Positions 1-11,404 of a stretch of 64,000 nucleotides of DNA are shown here, piece by piece. Position 1 is the first letter of the stretch, and each line of letters begins with the position of its first letter. A program made the translations under genes and the position numbers. This DNA comes from Hofstenia miamia (Eukaryota; Xenacoelomorpha; Acoela): contig SCFE01000001.1 of NCBI GenBank assembly GCA_004352715.1, positions 1,940,443 to 2,004,442 on the forward strand, given 5' to 3'. Under the pieces are notes generated by a model, which was not told where the DNA came from, did no database searches, and was given only the letters and a program-made list of their open reading frames with translations.

Positions 1-11
1 CTTGTCATTCT

Positions 12-564
12 TTATGTTTTTGCGAGAATGATTAGTAACAAGGATTTTTTTTCAGGACAATATTCATCTAAATAGGATTCAAGAATATCAAGGAACCTTT
101 TGATCATGTTGCTAGGATCAACCGCAACGTATACAGAAGACCAAGTTTCACGTGAAAGAGCATTTTTCAGGTTATCTATATTATCGGCGATTTTTCGCGA
201 ATAGTGATCCATTTTTTGGATATTTCAGAGCGTATTTTAGCTTTAGGGAAACTGGCTGATCAGAGAATGGACATTCAGAGGAGTAGTGTAAGAAATCAAG
301 ATTATTTTCGGGCAGTGCAATATAGTCAATCAAAGTTGCACTATTNGCTGCGATTCTTGTAGGAATGAAGGCATTTGCCGTTTTTAAATTAAAAGTATTA
401 AAAAAGAGATTAATCGTTTTATTATCCCGTTTATTTAAGTAATTTAGATTCCAATCACCCATTAAAATTAAATCTTTATATTCTGAGTAGGCCAGTGAAA
501 TTTCATTCTCAAGTTGTTCAAAAAATTCATCATGAAGAAATGATATTCTCAAGAACCCAACCAA
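12..564 (-). mobile_element. Non-LTR retrotransposon (LINE) endonuclease fragment
   Basis: Read on the minus strand, the translation carries features of the apurinic-type endonuclease of LINE elements. These are a GDWNLN box (the GDFN motif that begins the second half of the domain), an IDYI box and an SDQP box (the SDH position), followed by the downstream CP-K linker that leads towards the reverse transcriptase. The reading frame from 564 runs to about 213, where a run of six T lies at the break. A second frame (212-12) then carries the protein on, so a one-base indel splits the ORF. SDQP in place of SDH would remove the catalytic histidine, so this copy is probably dead. One ambiguous base (n) is at 346. 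The 5' side is lost in the assembly gap and the reverse transcriptase is outside the window. Confidence 0.8.
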
Positions 565-596
565 CTACGAAGCTAAGTTTACTGATCTTATTAAAA

Positions 597-1596
597 NNNN
601 NNNNNNNNNNNNNNNNNNNNNNNNNNNNNNNNNNNNNNNNNNNNNNNNNNNNNNNNNNNNNNNNNNNNNNNNNNNNNNNNNNNNNNNNNNNNNNNNNNNN
701 NNNNNNNNNNNNNNNNNNNNNNNNNNNNNNNNNNNNNNNNNNNNNNNNNNNNNNNNNNNNNNNNNNNNNNNNNNNNNNNNNNNNNNNNNNNNNNNNNNNN
801 NNNNNNNNNNNNNNNNNNNNNNNNNNNNNNNNNNNNNNNNNNNNNNNNNNNNNNNNNNNNNNNNNNNNNNNNNNNNNNNNNNNNNNNNNNNNNNNNNNNN
901 NNNNNNNNNNNNNNNNNNNNNNNNNNNNNNNNNNNNNNNNNNNNNNNNNNNNNNNNNNNNNNNNNNNNNNNNNNNNNNNNNNNNNNNNNNNNNNNNNNNN
1001 NNNNNNNNNNNNNNNNNNNNNNNNNNNNNNNNNNNNNNNNNNNNNNNNNNNNNNNNNNNNNNNNNNNNNNNNNNNNNNNNNNNNNNNNNNNNNNNNNNNN
1101 NNNNNNNNNNNNNNNNNNNNNNNNNNNNNNNNNNNNNNNNNNNNNNNNNNNNNNNNNNNNNNNNNNNNNNNNNNNNNNNNNNNNNNNNNNNNNNNNNNNN
1201 NNNNNNNNNNNNNNNNNNNNNNNNNNNNNNNNNNNNNNNNNNNNNNNNNNNNNNNNNNNNNNNNNNNNNNNNNNNNNNNNNNNNNNNNNNNNNNNNNNNN
1301 NNNNNNNNNNNNNNNNNNNNNNNNNNNNNNNNNNNNNNNNNNNNNNNNNNNNNNNNNNNNNNNNNNNNNNNNNNNNNNNNNNNNNNNNNNNNNNNNNNNN
1401 NNNNNNNNNNNNNNNNNNNNNNNNNNNNNNNNNNNNNNNNNNNNNNNNNNNNNNNNNNNNNNNNNNNNNNNNNNNNNNNNNNNNNNNNNNNNNNNNNNNN
1501 NNNNNNNNNNNNNNNNNNNNNNNNNNNNNNNNNNNNNNNNNNNNNNNNNNNNNNNNNNNNNNNNNNNNNNNNNNNNNNNNNNNNNNNNNNNNNNNN
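597..1596. other. Assembly gap, exactly 1,000 N
   Basis: One uninterrupted run of 1,000 N. The round length suggests a fixed-size scaffold gap, so the true distance across it is unknown. It lies between the LINE fragment and a TA repeat, a plausible reason for the assembly to break here. Confidence 0.99.
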
Positions 1597-1616
1597 ATAT
1601 ATATATATATATATAT
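1597..1616. repeat. (TA)n microsatellite at gap edge
   Basis: Pure alternating AT directly abutting the N run. The true repeat may be longer and reach into the gap. Confidence 0.9.
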
Positions 1617-1748
1617 GTACTGGTTATAGTCTTAAGATTTTGAAAATTTTTGAATAATGTTTTATTGAGACATGTTTCGACAAACAGTTGTCATCTTTAA
1701 GAATTTGGAGAAATGTTTCCGAACTTTTTCTTTTAGTAATTCACATCT

Positions 1749-2063
1749 TCAAAATATATTTAGATTTGTTTGATGTCTTTGTTTATTTAATAATTTTTTC
1801 TTAATTAATTTTATACATATTGCTTCTGCGTTATTAGTTTCATGATTTCTTATTAGTATTTTAAAATCTTTCAGCTTGGGTTCACATCCCTGTATATATA
1901 TTTCAGATTGTAGATGCCCTCTTATATATTCCTTTGCCCAAGTTTCTAAATGCCTTCTGGTCTCGCCAATGTATGAACTTGAACATTCATCATAGTTGTA
2001 TGAATAAACGATACCAGACGATAATGAAGAGAGTATATGATCTTTATTAGGGAACAATTCCAT
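1749..2063 (-). pseudogene. GIY-YIG endonuclease domain of Penelope-like element, copy 1
   Basis: The 104-residue frame contains the GIV-Y and YIG strands (IVYSYNYDEC then SSSYIGETRRHL) with the Cys-rich linker between them, as in the C-terminal endonuclease of Penelope-like retroelements, which nicks target DNA for insertion. In relatives the motif after YIG reads roughly RRHL-x-TR-x-x-EH. Here it reads RRHLETWAKEY, so the catalytic arginine and following histidine appear replaced by Trp and Tyr, and the enzyme is probably inactive. It lies downstream of the reverse-transcriptase remnant in a different frame. Confidence 0.8.
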
Positions 2064-2158
2064 GGTCTTTCTTGCGTAAAATACTGGACTAATTTTCGAA
2101 GTTGGTAACTCTTTGCTGTATGATCGTATTGTTTTCTTTAGTTGTTCTTCTCGTGATT

Positions 2159-2434
2159 CTATAAATGGTCTTGGTTATGTGTAGAATTCGAATCTTGTGT
2201 ATTGCATGAAAATTTCCTATCAATAATCTTACGAATTAGTTCTTGTGGATATCCATTATTTTTGAGATCTTTTCTGATTTTATCCAAACTTTCTGTTAAA
2301 CTTTTGATATTTGAGCAAGATTCAAATATTCGATTGACTAGGCACGAAATGGTGTTTATTTTATGAAGCTCATCGCAATTCGAACAGAATGGTATGTATA
2401 GGTCTGTACTGTACAAGTTGGTTTTTGATACCAC
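2159..2434 (-). pseudogene. Penelope-like reverse transcriptase C-terminal remnant, copy 1
   Basis: The frame shows the region after the reverse transcriptase core of Penelope-like elements: a conserved INTI..LVNRIF segment and then LKNNGYPQELIRKII, the NGYP block that precedes the linker to GIY-YIG. Just upstream in another frame (about 2530-2435) is the block reading FLDVTVTK and TKWYQKPT, which matches the FLDV and YRKPT motifs of this family. The protein is therefore broken by at least two frame changes. The catalytic YADD region of the reverse transcriptase is absent from the unit. Confidence 0.75.
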
Positions 2435-2534
2435 TTCGTCGAAATATCATTCATGTGCTTAGTTACAGTAACATCTAAAAATTTAGCATTCTTCTCATGT
2501 TCAATTGTGAATTTAATTCACATATTTCCGGAAA

Positions 2535-3007
2535 TTGATAGATGATATCTGTGCAGGACAGAAACGGTGTTGTGATATCCACACACTGTTGCTTGTGTTC
2601 CAGTGCAAGCTGCCTCGGTACCAGCGCGCGCAAACTTTTCGGTAGCCCAAATCGTCATGTACGATGGCATGTGCCGATTCATAGCTGATGTTCACGATTG
2701 AAGCAACTTCCGCTACGGTAATTCGTCGCTCTTCCTTGATCAAATTTTTGAGAACTGCGATGTGTTCTTCGGTGCGTGATGTTGAAGGACAACCAGATCG
2801 ACTTTCGTCAGTGACACTTGTTCTTACTGATTTGAAGCGTTCAACCCACTCATAAACTTTACGCTGGTTCATAGTGCTTTCTCCATATTGTGCCAACATC
2901 CGGCGGTAGATTTCAGCAGGCTTTATTCCTTCTGCCCACAAGAAGCGCACAACAGCGCGTTGTTCTTCCTTAGCACTGTTTTTTAACAGAGCGTCTGAAT
3001 CATCCAT
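2535..3007 (-). pseudogene. Mariner-family N-terminal HTH segment, copy 1
   Basis: Starting at the ATG at 3007, the translation gives the paired helix-turn-helix region of a Mos1-like mariner transposase. It includes VYEWVERFKSVRTSV, the GRPSTSR-type linker (Cys instead of Arg in this copy), RRITVAEVASIVNIS and the ARW-PR block. A one-base loss near 2640 moves the frame; in the other frame the family-like text WVPRQLALEHKQQ continues. The DDD/E catalytic domain is missing and the segment runs straight into Penelope-like sequence, so this is a fragment captured within the retroelement unit. Confidence 0.75.
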
Positions 3008-3170
3008 GTGTCTGACCGATTTACAAATCAACTGAAACAAACAATTTTATTTGAAGAAATAAAAAATGTCTATGGAAATTGCTTTATTGAGACATGTTTC
3101 GACAAACAGTTGTCATCTTTAAGAATTTGGAGAAATGTTTCCGAACTTTTTCTTTTAGTAATTCACATCT

Positions 3171-3485
3171 TCAAAATATATTTAGATTTGTTTGATGTCT
3201 TTGTTTATTTAATAATTTTTTCTTAATTAATTTTATACATATTGCTTCTGCGTTATTAGTTTCATGATTTCTTATTAGTATTTTAAAATCTTTCAGCTTG
3301 GGTTCACATCCCTGTATATATATTTCAGATTGTAGATGCCCTCTTATATATTCCTTTGCCCAAGTTTCTAAATGCCTTCTGGTCTCGCCAATGTATGAAC
3401 TTGAACATTCATCATAGTTGTATGAATAAACGATACCAGACGATAATGAAGAGAGTATATGATCTTTATTAGGGAACAATTCCAT
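3171..3485 (-). pseudogene. GIY-YIG endonuclease domain, copy 2
   Basis: Identical at the protein level to the frame at 1749-2063, with the same loss of the expected Arg and His after YIG. The defect therefore predates the tandem duplication. Confidence 0.8.
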
Positions 3486-3580
3486 GGTCTTTCTTGCGTA
3501 AAATACTGGACTAATTTTCGAAGTTGGTAACTCTTTGCTGTATGATCGTATTGTTTTCTTTAGTTGTTCTTCTCGTGATT

Positions 3581-3856
3581 CTATAAATGGTCTTGGTTAT
3601 GTGTAGAATTCGAATCTTGTGTATTGCATGAAAATTTCCTATCAATAATCTTACGAATTAGTTCTTGTGGATATCCATTATTTTTGAGATCTTTTCTGAT
3701 TTTATCCAAACTTTCTGTTAAACTTTTGATATTTGAGCAAGATTCAAATATTCGATTGACTAGGCACGAAATGGTGTTTATTTTATGAAGCTCATCGCAA
3801 TTCGAACAGAATGGTATGTATAGGTCTGTACTGTACAAGTTGGTTTTTGATACCAC
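3581..3856 (-). pseudogene. Penelope-like reverse transcriptase C-terminal remnant, copy 2
   Basis: Same 91-residue frame as at 2159-2434, with the NGYP block and the same upstream frame break. No intact reverse transcriptase core is present. Confidence 0.75.
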
Positions 3857-3956
3857 TTCGTCGAAATATCATTCATGTGCTTAGTTACAGTAACATCTAA
3901 AAATTTAGCATTCTTCTCATGTTCAATTGTGAATTTAATTCACATATTTCCGGAAA

Positions 3957-4429
3957 TTGATAGATGATATCTGTGCAGGACAGAAACGGTGTTGTGATAT
4001 CCACACACTGTTGCTTGTGTTCCAGTGCAAGCTGCCTCGGTACCAGCGCGCGCAAACTTTTCGGTAGCCCAAATCGTCATGTACGATGGCATGTGCCGAT
4101 TCATAGCTGATGTTCACGATTGAAGCAACTTCCGCTACGGTAATTCGTCGCTCTTCCTTGATCAAATTTTTGAGAACTGCGATGTGTTCTTCGGTGCGTG
4201 ATGTTGAAGGACGACCAGATCGACTTTCGTCAGTGACACTTGTTCTTACTGATTTGAAGCGTTCAACCCACTCATAAACTTTACGCTGGTTCATAGTGCT
4301 TTCTCCATATTGTGCCAACATCCGGCGGTAGATTTCAGCAGGCTTTATTCCTTCTGCCCACAAGAAGCGCACAACAGCGCGTTGTTCTTCCTTAGCACTG
4401 TTTTTTAACAGAGCGTCTGAATCATCCAT
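3957..4429 (-). pseudogene. Mariner-family N-terminal HTH segment, copy 2
   Basis: Same segment as at 2535-3007, starting at the ATG at 4429. This copy has the family-typical Arg in the GRPSTSR linker, so the Cys in copy 1 is the derived state or an error. It shares the one-base loss near 4062. Confidence 0.75.
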
Positions 4430-5500
4430 GTGTCTGACCGATTTACAAATCAACTGAAACAAACAATTTTATTTGAAGAAATAAAAAATGTCTATGGAAA
4501 TTGCCTTATTAAAAGATGTCTATGGCAATTGCCTTTACTTTTTGGTTCACTCTTGTATATACTCGAGGGGATGCTCAGGGGGCTCAGCCTACCTTGTTAC
4601 ATTCAAATGAGGAACAAGCCCCCTTTGTTATTTTTATATTTCAGTTTGGGGGTGTTGGATTTTATTTGTTGAGAAATTACATCATGCATTAGTCTGAGTT
4701 TTAAAATTGAATATAAGCATCCTAGATGTGAAATTGCTTACGATAATTGACTTTAGCTCTATAAGTGTGACTTCAGTTGCGGTTTAGGATTAAAATAATG
4801 GATTTGTTCATAACATGAGTGTTAATTACAGTCCATTTCATCAATAGGACAGAGGTAATGTACACATTAAAGCTAGTAAAGAAAAAACCTAATTCTATTT
4901 ATTTGGCGTCTACAACTATAAATATTCTTGCCTTTTATACTGTTTTAGCACCGTTGGGTAAAAACAGTATTTGATCAATAAACCATTTCAAAGTACATAT
5001 TTATTGGAGCAGCCGTTTATTACTGCTGATTGAGGGCCAGAGGGGTTCGCTGATGTTTAGTTTGCGGCTTGTTTTCTCTGTAAAAATGTACCATAAAATA
5101 TTTAGGCACACGTTATCTCATTAATTAAGTTGACATTTTATGCAACAACTGTTTATATATTTAAATTTTCTATTTTTCATTGTGTTAAAATGATCATTTT
5201 TAAACTTAGTATGTCTAATGTACTTGATCAAGTCGTTTCGAATTTATTTGCATTCAGGAACATGCTTATGAAAATGACAAGCATGGCTTCATCAGGTAGC
5301 AAGAAATGTAGGTAATCTTAATAAAAGTTTTCAGGTAAACACATGTGTTTATATTTTTTACTCTCTGAATATTCTTTTACAAATTGTGAAATACATAATT
5401 TTTGGTCTTTATCATGCGAGCTCTGTAATGTGTATAATGTAAGGACGGGGGTAGGAATTAGATTTGACCAATTAAAAATAATTTATAGCGAATCGCCGAG

Positions 5501-5520
5501 GTAGTAGTAGTAGTAGTAGT
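5501..5520. repeat. (GTA)n microsatellite
   Basis: Six to seven GTA/TAG units in a row. Confidence 0.9.
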
Positions 5521-5856
5521 GGTAATCAGAATTACGGTGAAGCATTCTTACAATTTTAATATTCACAATATACGGCGCTTTTAGAATGTTTTAAGCGGAT
5601 GCTGATGCTAATTTCTACAGAAAGAAAATTTTCACCAGAATACTTTGTTTGGACACTATTTTTAATTTTGAGGAAAGGGCAACTTTTTTATTACCTTTTC
5701 TAACTGGCCTCAAATTTTACTCTGCCAATGTATAATGATTATTAAATTTACTCACAGATGTTTTCTACTGAAAAGAAGTGATCTATTTCTTCAAATGAAA
5801 ACAACAGTGAAGCATTTTTTACTAACAGATCTAATAAACGAATTTGTGAATTTTTC

Positions 5857-5944
5857 TATATATATATAATATATATGTATATATATATGTGTATATATTA
5901 TATATAATATATATATATCTATATATATATGTATATATATATAC
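5857..5944. repeat. Imperfect (TA)n tract
   Basis: Alternating TA with scattered G and C interruptions. The frame 5791-6039 that crosses it (Tyr-Ile repeats) is an artefact. Confidence 0.9.
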
Positions 5945-8900
5945 TCGTATAATTTGAGATTTTTCTTTACAAAAACTAAAGCGAGTTGTTTTTTTAAGCT
6001 AAGTAACATTGAAAAATTTTCAATTGTAATTGAGGCCAATAGTACTTCACAAATTGTTGTCAGTGGAATAAAAATTAAATAAATAGCACAATATTAATCT
6101 GTTTACGTTGGATCAGTTTAATTTATTGGAAAACATCACATCCATTGCATTAAATTAAATGGATGTGCACTTGACTGGCTGTTTAGAAGATTTCATTTAA
6201 TTGATTTGAAGTTATAATGTTTTACATTAAAACAATTTTTCTTAATGGAACTGTTATATAATTTCTCTTCTACCGCTTTTCCCTGAAGTGACTAATCAAG
6301 ATTTGAATTGCTTTATAATTGCGGTTATTTATAAACTTAAGAGGTCCAATTAATTAACCCAGCCAAACTGACTGTTTTCTTCTAAGTTAAGTTGTTTGTT
6401 GGTTGGAGACTTCATGGAAAATTTTATTAACGTGAGATGATTTAGTTGTTGCGTTAGTTATTATCTTACAAGTAAAATTTCAACCGCTTTTCCAAAGAAC
6501 TTACTTACAACATCGTTTTAAAGTTGGTGGATTTTTTCATGTTTACGCTTTGTATAGAAAATGTTAAATGATAAAATTTCCTAGCAATTTCATTACAGAA
6601 GCTCTCAATTTATCTGTGAAAATGTAATAATTATAGCGAATTACTCGTTGATAGTTTCTTTAAACTTTTGTTAATTCTTAAAATTTACTTTAGAATTCGT
6701 TTAGCCAAATCTAGTCATTTTTGCGAAAACATTGAACCTATTTATTATTTTTTAAATTCTTTAGATAATTAATTATAGAACAAGGTGTGCACTTAGCTCT
6801 GTGTAGTCATGGTGTCTAGCGGTGTTTTATTGATTTTCGTGAATATCGTGTTGGGAAATGCAATGGGACTATTCTTATATGATAATTTTCTACGACACTC
6901 TAATTTAAATGTTGTTCAATACATCAAAAGAGTTCAGCAAATATTTGAAATCATTAACAATTTAAATTTTTGTTTCCTTCATTAAGAAGCCACAAACGAG
7001 TTCAAATAATGGAATTTTCCATGATTGCTCAATTTGGAAGACCTATGGAGCTTCTTATTGTTGCTTATATATACATGTATAGTGGTTTAAAAAATATCTC
7101 TAGATTCTCATGTTTTACGTTATTTAATTATTTAATTTCCAATATCTTCATAATTTAATAAGTATAATTTCTGCAGTTTATGTTGTTCGAAACGGTTATT
7201 TCCCATACTACAGTGAACTATTGTACAAAGAGTCGTTGCTTAAAAGACCAAAATGTACAAATTTTAAACCATTTATAACAGTATTGTTGTGAAATATAAA
7301 GCAATATTCACTGTTGGAAGGACCTAAATTTCCACGAATTTTAGTTGTTCACGTGTTCTCAAGAATACGTCTTGTTGCTTGAATAAGAGCAATTAGAGGC
7401 AGCTCAATAGTGATTTGTTATAAGCTGGAAGTTGTTATTTACCGATGTCACCAGATATGTAGTCAAATCTTGTAAGATCTTGTACAACTGAAGTGATTGA
7501 AGAATTTTTAATGGCTCGTTCATAAAAATAGAGATCCGGTGCAATACCCGATTCCATCCATATAAAATATTTCATAATTTATTTGCGATAATTTTAATAA
7601 ACTTTTCCGAGAATTCGATAAAACTGGACCTTAAAGCGCATTACCATAAAACTGTGAGAGTTAATACATAGTCAAGCCATAAAATGTTGATGAATTTTGT
7701 TGTTCCGCGTTCAACTAAAACCGAATTGATTGTGATCTTGTTAATTTGATGCTAGATAATCACATGCAAAATACGTAACTAACATATTTCACGATCACGA
7801 TTTGTACATTGAACAAGAACAGGGAGCTGATTATTTATCAGGCTTTGAATATTTTTAGATTGTTGACCTTTAAAAAGTTAACAGTACTATTCAGAATTGT
7901 GTAGACGAGGTAGTCAATTGGCGTTCTTGCAATTCTCGAAAATTTTTCAAGCCAATCACTAAATCCACTTAAAAAGATTGATTTCTTTTTCTCGCAAGCT
8001 TTTCTCACTGCTTATTTGTTTAGCAGGGCGGTGAAGTGTGAATTCTTTTAAAAATCCTGCCTTTTCAATTTCACGTTCAATAAATGTTATGACGTCATTG
8101 TGTATTTATATTTACAACCTTACTACTTCAATCGAATTCCGAATTTTCATTTTCTTAATCTAAGAGTACTGTATTTTTTCTTATCGAGAATGCCTACTTC
8201 AATGTTGAGTGAAAATATGCCGTGTTCTGTATGTTACCCCTTTGCATAAGAAAGCCTTATTTAGAAAGCTTTATAAAATCATAGTATGCTTTTAACAGCC
8301 ATCTTCACTAAATTGAAATGATTGAAAAATACTTTTCATGATTTGAACATAAACATTATAGAATTGATATATTTGAATATGTTTGCTAATCCTAGATATC
8401 AACGATTTGTGAGGGTTTCTATAAAAAAATTTAAGCACTCATAGCTTCCTATATAGGGTGATATCCAAAAATCTGAAAACACCACTGGATAGAGAATCAT
8501 CTATTGACTTATTTTCATTCTTTTTTCACAGAACTCGTCCAGACGTCAAGAGGAATTTGAGTGGTCCTTAGACCTATTATTATTATTTTAACACTACGTA
8601 TTGGAAAAAATTGAAAGTTTTTGCAAAAATCGGATTTCTATAAAAAAAATTAATATTTTCATGTAGTTCAAGCCTAAGAATACGTTTTATGACAAATTTT
8701 TCCTCTTTCAAGAAAACACACTTATCCATAGATATGTCCAAGTCGCAAGATTCTTAAATTTCCAAATACGTTTTGAGAAAATAGTTTGAGAATGGGGACA
8801 AAACCGTTGGTATCTTTAAGGAAACAATAAGAAGTTTGGTGGTTTAATATTTTACCAAGGCTCGAGAAATAAACGTACTCACCCTGTCAGGAGTGTCATA

Positions 8901-10660
8901 TTACAAACTCAGTGAACTTTTCAATTAATGAACAAATTTTGAAAGAGTTAAACAGTCTTAACTAGAATTTGGAAATGGGTCTGTTCGACCCGTGCGGTAG
9001 GGAAACTATCAGTAAGTAAGATTTATCTAATGTTACTCTCATGTGGAAACAGTGGAGCAAAAACAATTTGAAATGCGAAACATTTACCAAGAAATCCCGA
9101 TTTTAGAGTTTGCAAGGAAATAATATAAAGTTGATTGCTTGATATTTGGAATCGAAGCTTTTGAAAATTAAGTACCATACACTACTAGCACTTGGAGAAT
9201 TATCAATATTAATTTTAGGAAGTTTTTTGGATCTGAAATTTATTTTTTAACAATTCCACTGTAAAAATGCAACTATCACATAAACAGATATATTGTAGAC
9301 AATATTTGTAGCTAATCTTAAATATGAATTTCATTATACATTTCTGTTGCTTAATTGAGAGTAGCAGTACGCCTTTCTTTGTATTTGAAGAAACGGTTCT
9401 ATACAGTAAAGCATTTAAATGATACAAACATTTTGATTTTTTGCTATGGAGTTATTCAAATCACTTAGCGTTAGAATAAATCAAAGAAAAATTTATAGGC
9501 CGGAGCAGTGTGGAACAGTAGACTAAAATATATGTTACAATATGATGCTGAGTTAAACAGGTGGTCGCAGGGTAGGAAATCCTTGGCATAGGATAAGGCC
9601 GAATAATCTTTTGTGGGTCTCTTTGCATATATCGTAATAACAAATTTGACGAAACAGAATATAATGTTTCACAAATTACTTGAAGCCCGCTGGGAATTAA
9701 ATTGTCTAAATATTCAGTTGTGGTTAAATTGGAATTGCAATAGTAGTGTATTTTCAATTATTTTTATGAGCAGGTATATGTTTATTGGCTAACACAGGCT
9801 TAGTTAAAAATACACGGGTAGTTTGTAGTTATTTCATCCAGAAGAATTTTTTTATACTCTGATACAACCAAAGTTGAAAGTGAACTATACTTAGGCCTAA
9901 AACTTCAACTCCAATGGTGTATGCTATGGATACATGGATATAGATCCCGAATATTTGTGTTTGAACAGTACCAAATATCTTGTTTGTCCCTTATAATATT
10001 GCAATTACAATCAGCAATGACATTGAAAATTCATTTTTGTGAAATATTATTAATGTATTTTAAATTATCTAATTTTAATTTCAAGTTTATGCATTAACGA
10101 GAAAAATACTTATATGTACATTGTTTTTGTTTCAAATGATTTTAGTTCGTATGAATTTTTTAGACAAAATCTTTAAAATTGCGCAACGCTTGTTGCCATT
10201 GCTGAATAACACTGTTTTTAAACGTTCAATAAGGGTACTTAGGGTTCATTATTTTATATTGTCCACCCTAGTCTCCCAGTCATCCAATTATATCCCTAAC
10301 ACATTATCTGCATGTTATATTTATATTCAATAATTTCATTGCAGTAACTAATAGTTTCTATACTTTAGAGCTCATTATTGTTAATATTTTCGGAAGTTTA
10401 ACCTTCGTTTATGTAAGGTTAAAAACGTTTCCTTTGTAAAAGGTTATCTCATAAATGCGAAGGGAAATTCCTAATTAACCCTTTGTTAAGTTCTCTGCTG
10501 CTAGGAAATTCGCTAGAGTTCTAAGCATCTATTGGACGCATCTAAATTTGTTTAAATTATTATTGGATACTCGAAAGTCATAGGTGATCTTTGACTACTT
10601 AGCCCTTAAGTGATTTTAATACAGCACTTTGCTACTAGTCGGATGGATCTTACAAAATCG

Positions 10661-10924
10661 TTAACTGTAACTAAACAGCGTGTATTCCTCGCTGTGACCT
10701 GATATTTTAATGACCATTTTGTCCCTACATAACCTTGTACTAGCTCTAGCAGGAGCAGCTTGAATGGGTGTAGGTCTAGAAACACTTGCTGTTTTGCCTC
10801 TGTCACGCCCCATTTCTGTGTTGACATCAGCATTGTCGTCACTTTCACTGCTACTGTCATGATTATTGTCTCTGCTATCACTCTTACTGTCGTCGGTCAA
10901 CACTGAAGGCTCCTCTTTTTCATC
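10661..10924 (-). pseudogene. Acidic low-complexity ORF remnant
   Basis: The minus-strand frame between a TAA near 10924 and 10661 encodes a Glu/Asp/Ser-rich stretch (DEKEEPSV, then SSSESDDNAD) followed by a Pro/Ala/Arg stretch. Immediately upstream the sequence reads ATG GCT TAA in frame, so the natural start may be cut off by a nonsense codon. An acidic N-terminal leader of this kind is common in piggyBac-type and some other transposases, but no catalytic domain follows and I cannot assign a family. The region ends in a stop at 10661. Confidence 0.3.
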
Positions 10925-11404
10925 TTAAGCCATGAATCTAGCAATTCTCGAGTTTTTTCAGCTGATAATCTTGATTGCCGATTGTGTAGTTTAGTATTTT
11001 TAAGTTCATAGTTTAAATTCTAGTTATTACATTATTTTCTATGCAGTAAGCATTTTCTAATATATTATTTACCTTTATTTAAATGTCCATACTGTACATT
11101 AATTTAGAATAAGTAAACCTTATTATTATCAAAACTTTTTCAAAAATATAGGTTTTTGTTTTTCATTGTTTACTTCTAGTAAATATGAATATTTTGGTGT
11201 TTATTTTTGAGGCACTTTACATTAATGGAAACAGATCATAATATGTTTATATAAAACCGGGATGCATGCTTGTGTTTTAGGAATCTGGCCTAAAATATGT
11301 ATTTTTAACAAAGTTATTTTTTTCCAACATTTACAGTAAATTTGTCAAACAAAAATAAAACAATTACACTTGTATTCGTCAGATATGCTACTAGAATTCG
11401 ATTT

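Larger units (their letters stand above)
1661..3082 (-). mobile_element. Chimeric Penelope-like/mariner unit, copy 1
   Basis: First of two head-to-tail units of 1,422 bp. Read on the minus strand it holds a mariner-type helix-turn-helix segment (about 3007-2535), the end of a Penelope-like reverse transcriptase (about 2530-2159, with frame breaks) and a GIY-YIG endonuclease (2063-1749). It ends with a short hairpin region typical of Penelope-like termini (1674-1701). Tandem partial copies are characteristic of Penelope-like elements. By eye copy 2 differs inside the unit at only one position: 2793 region CAACC here, CGACC in copy 2, giving Cys instead of Arg in the helix-turn-helix part. Confidence 0.85.
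3083..4502 (-). mobile_element. Chimeric Penelope-like/mariner unit, copy 2
   Basis: Second head-to-tail unit, offset 1,422 bp from the first, with the same internal order on the minus strand: mariner helix-turn-helix, Penelope-like reverse-transcriptase remnant, GIY-YIG domain, hairpin terminus. The junction between copies is seamless. At the right edge the sequence continues CCTTATTAAAAGATGTC where copy 1 continued CTTTATTGAGACATG, which fixes the end of the duplication near 4502. The following 40 bp repeat part of the edge (GATGTCTATGG.AATTGC), a further small duplication. Confidence 0.85.
4510..10600. other. AT-rich stretch without a recognisable gene
   Basis: Only short chance ORFs, a TAG repeat near 5501-5520 and a long imperfect TA tract near 5857-5944. 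The longest minus-strand frame (9461-9757) has no motif I recognise. No transposon termini or RNA genes were seen. Confidence 0.5.

Noticed and set aside
495-1643. Plus-strand frame of 382 codons
   Set aside because: It is almost entirely the N gap and is not a real ORF.
5235-5310. Possible small exon between CATTCAG and CAG|GTAGC
   Set aside because: Splice-like borders alone are common in AT-rich DNA. The short peptide matches nothing I know and has no partner exon.
9461-9757. Minus-strand frame of 98 codons
   Set aside because: No motif, no splice context and no helical or domain pattern. Probably chance.
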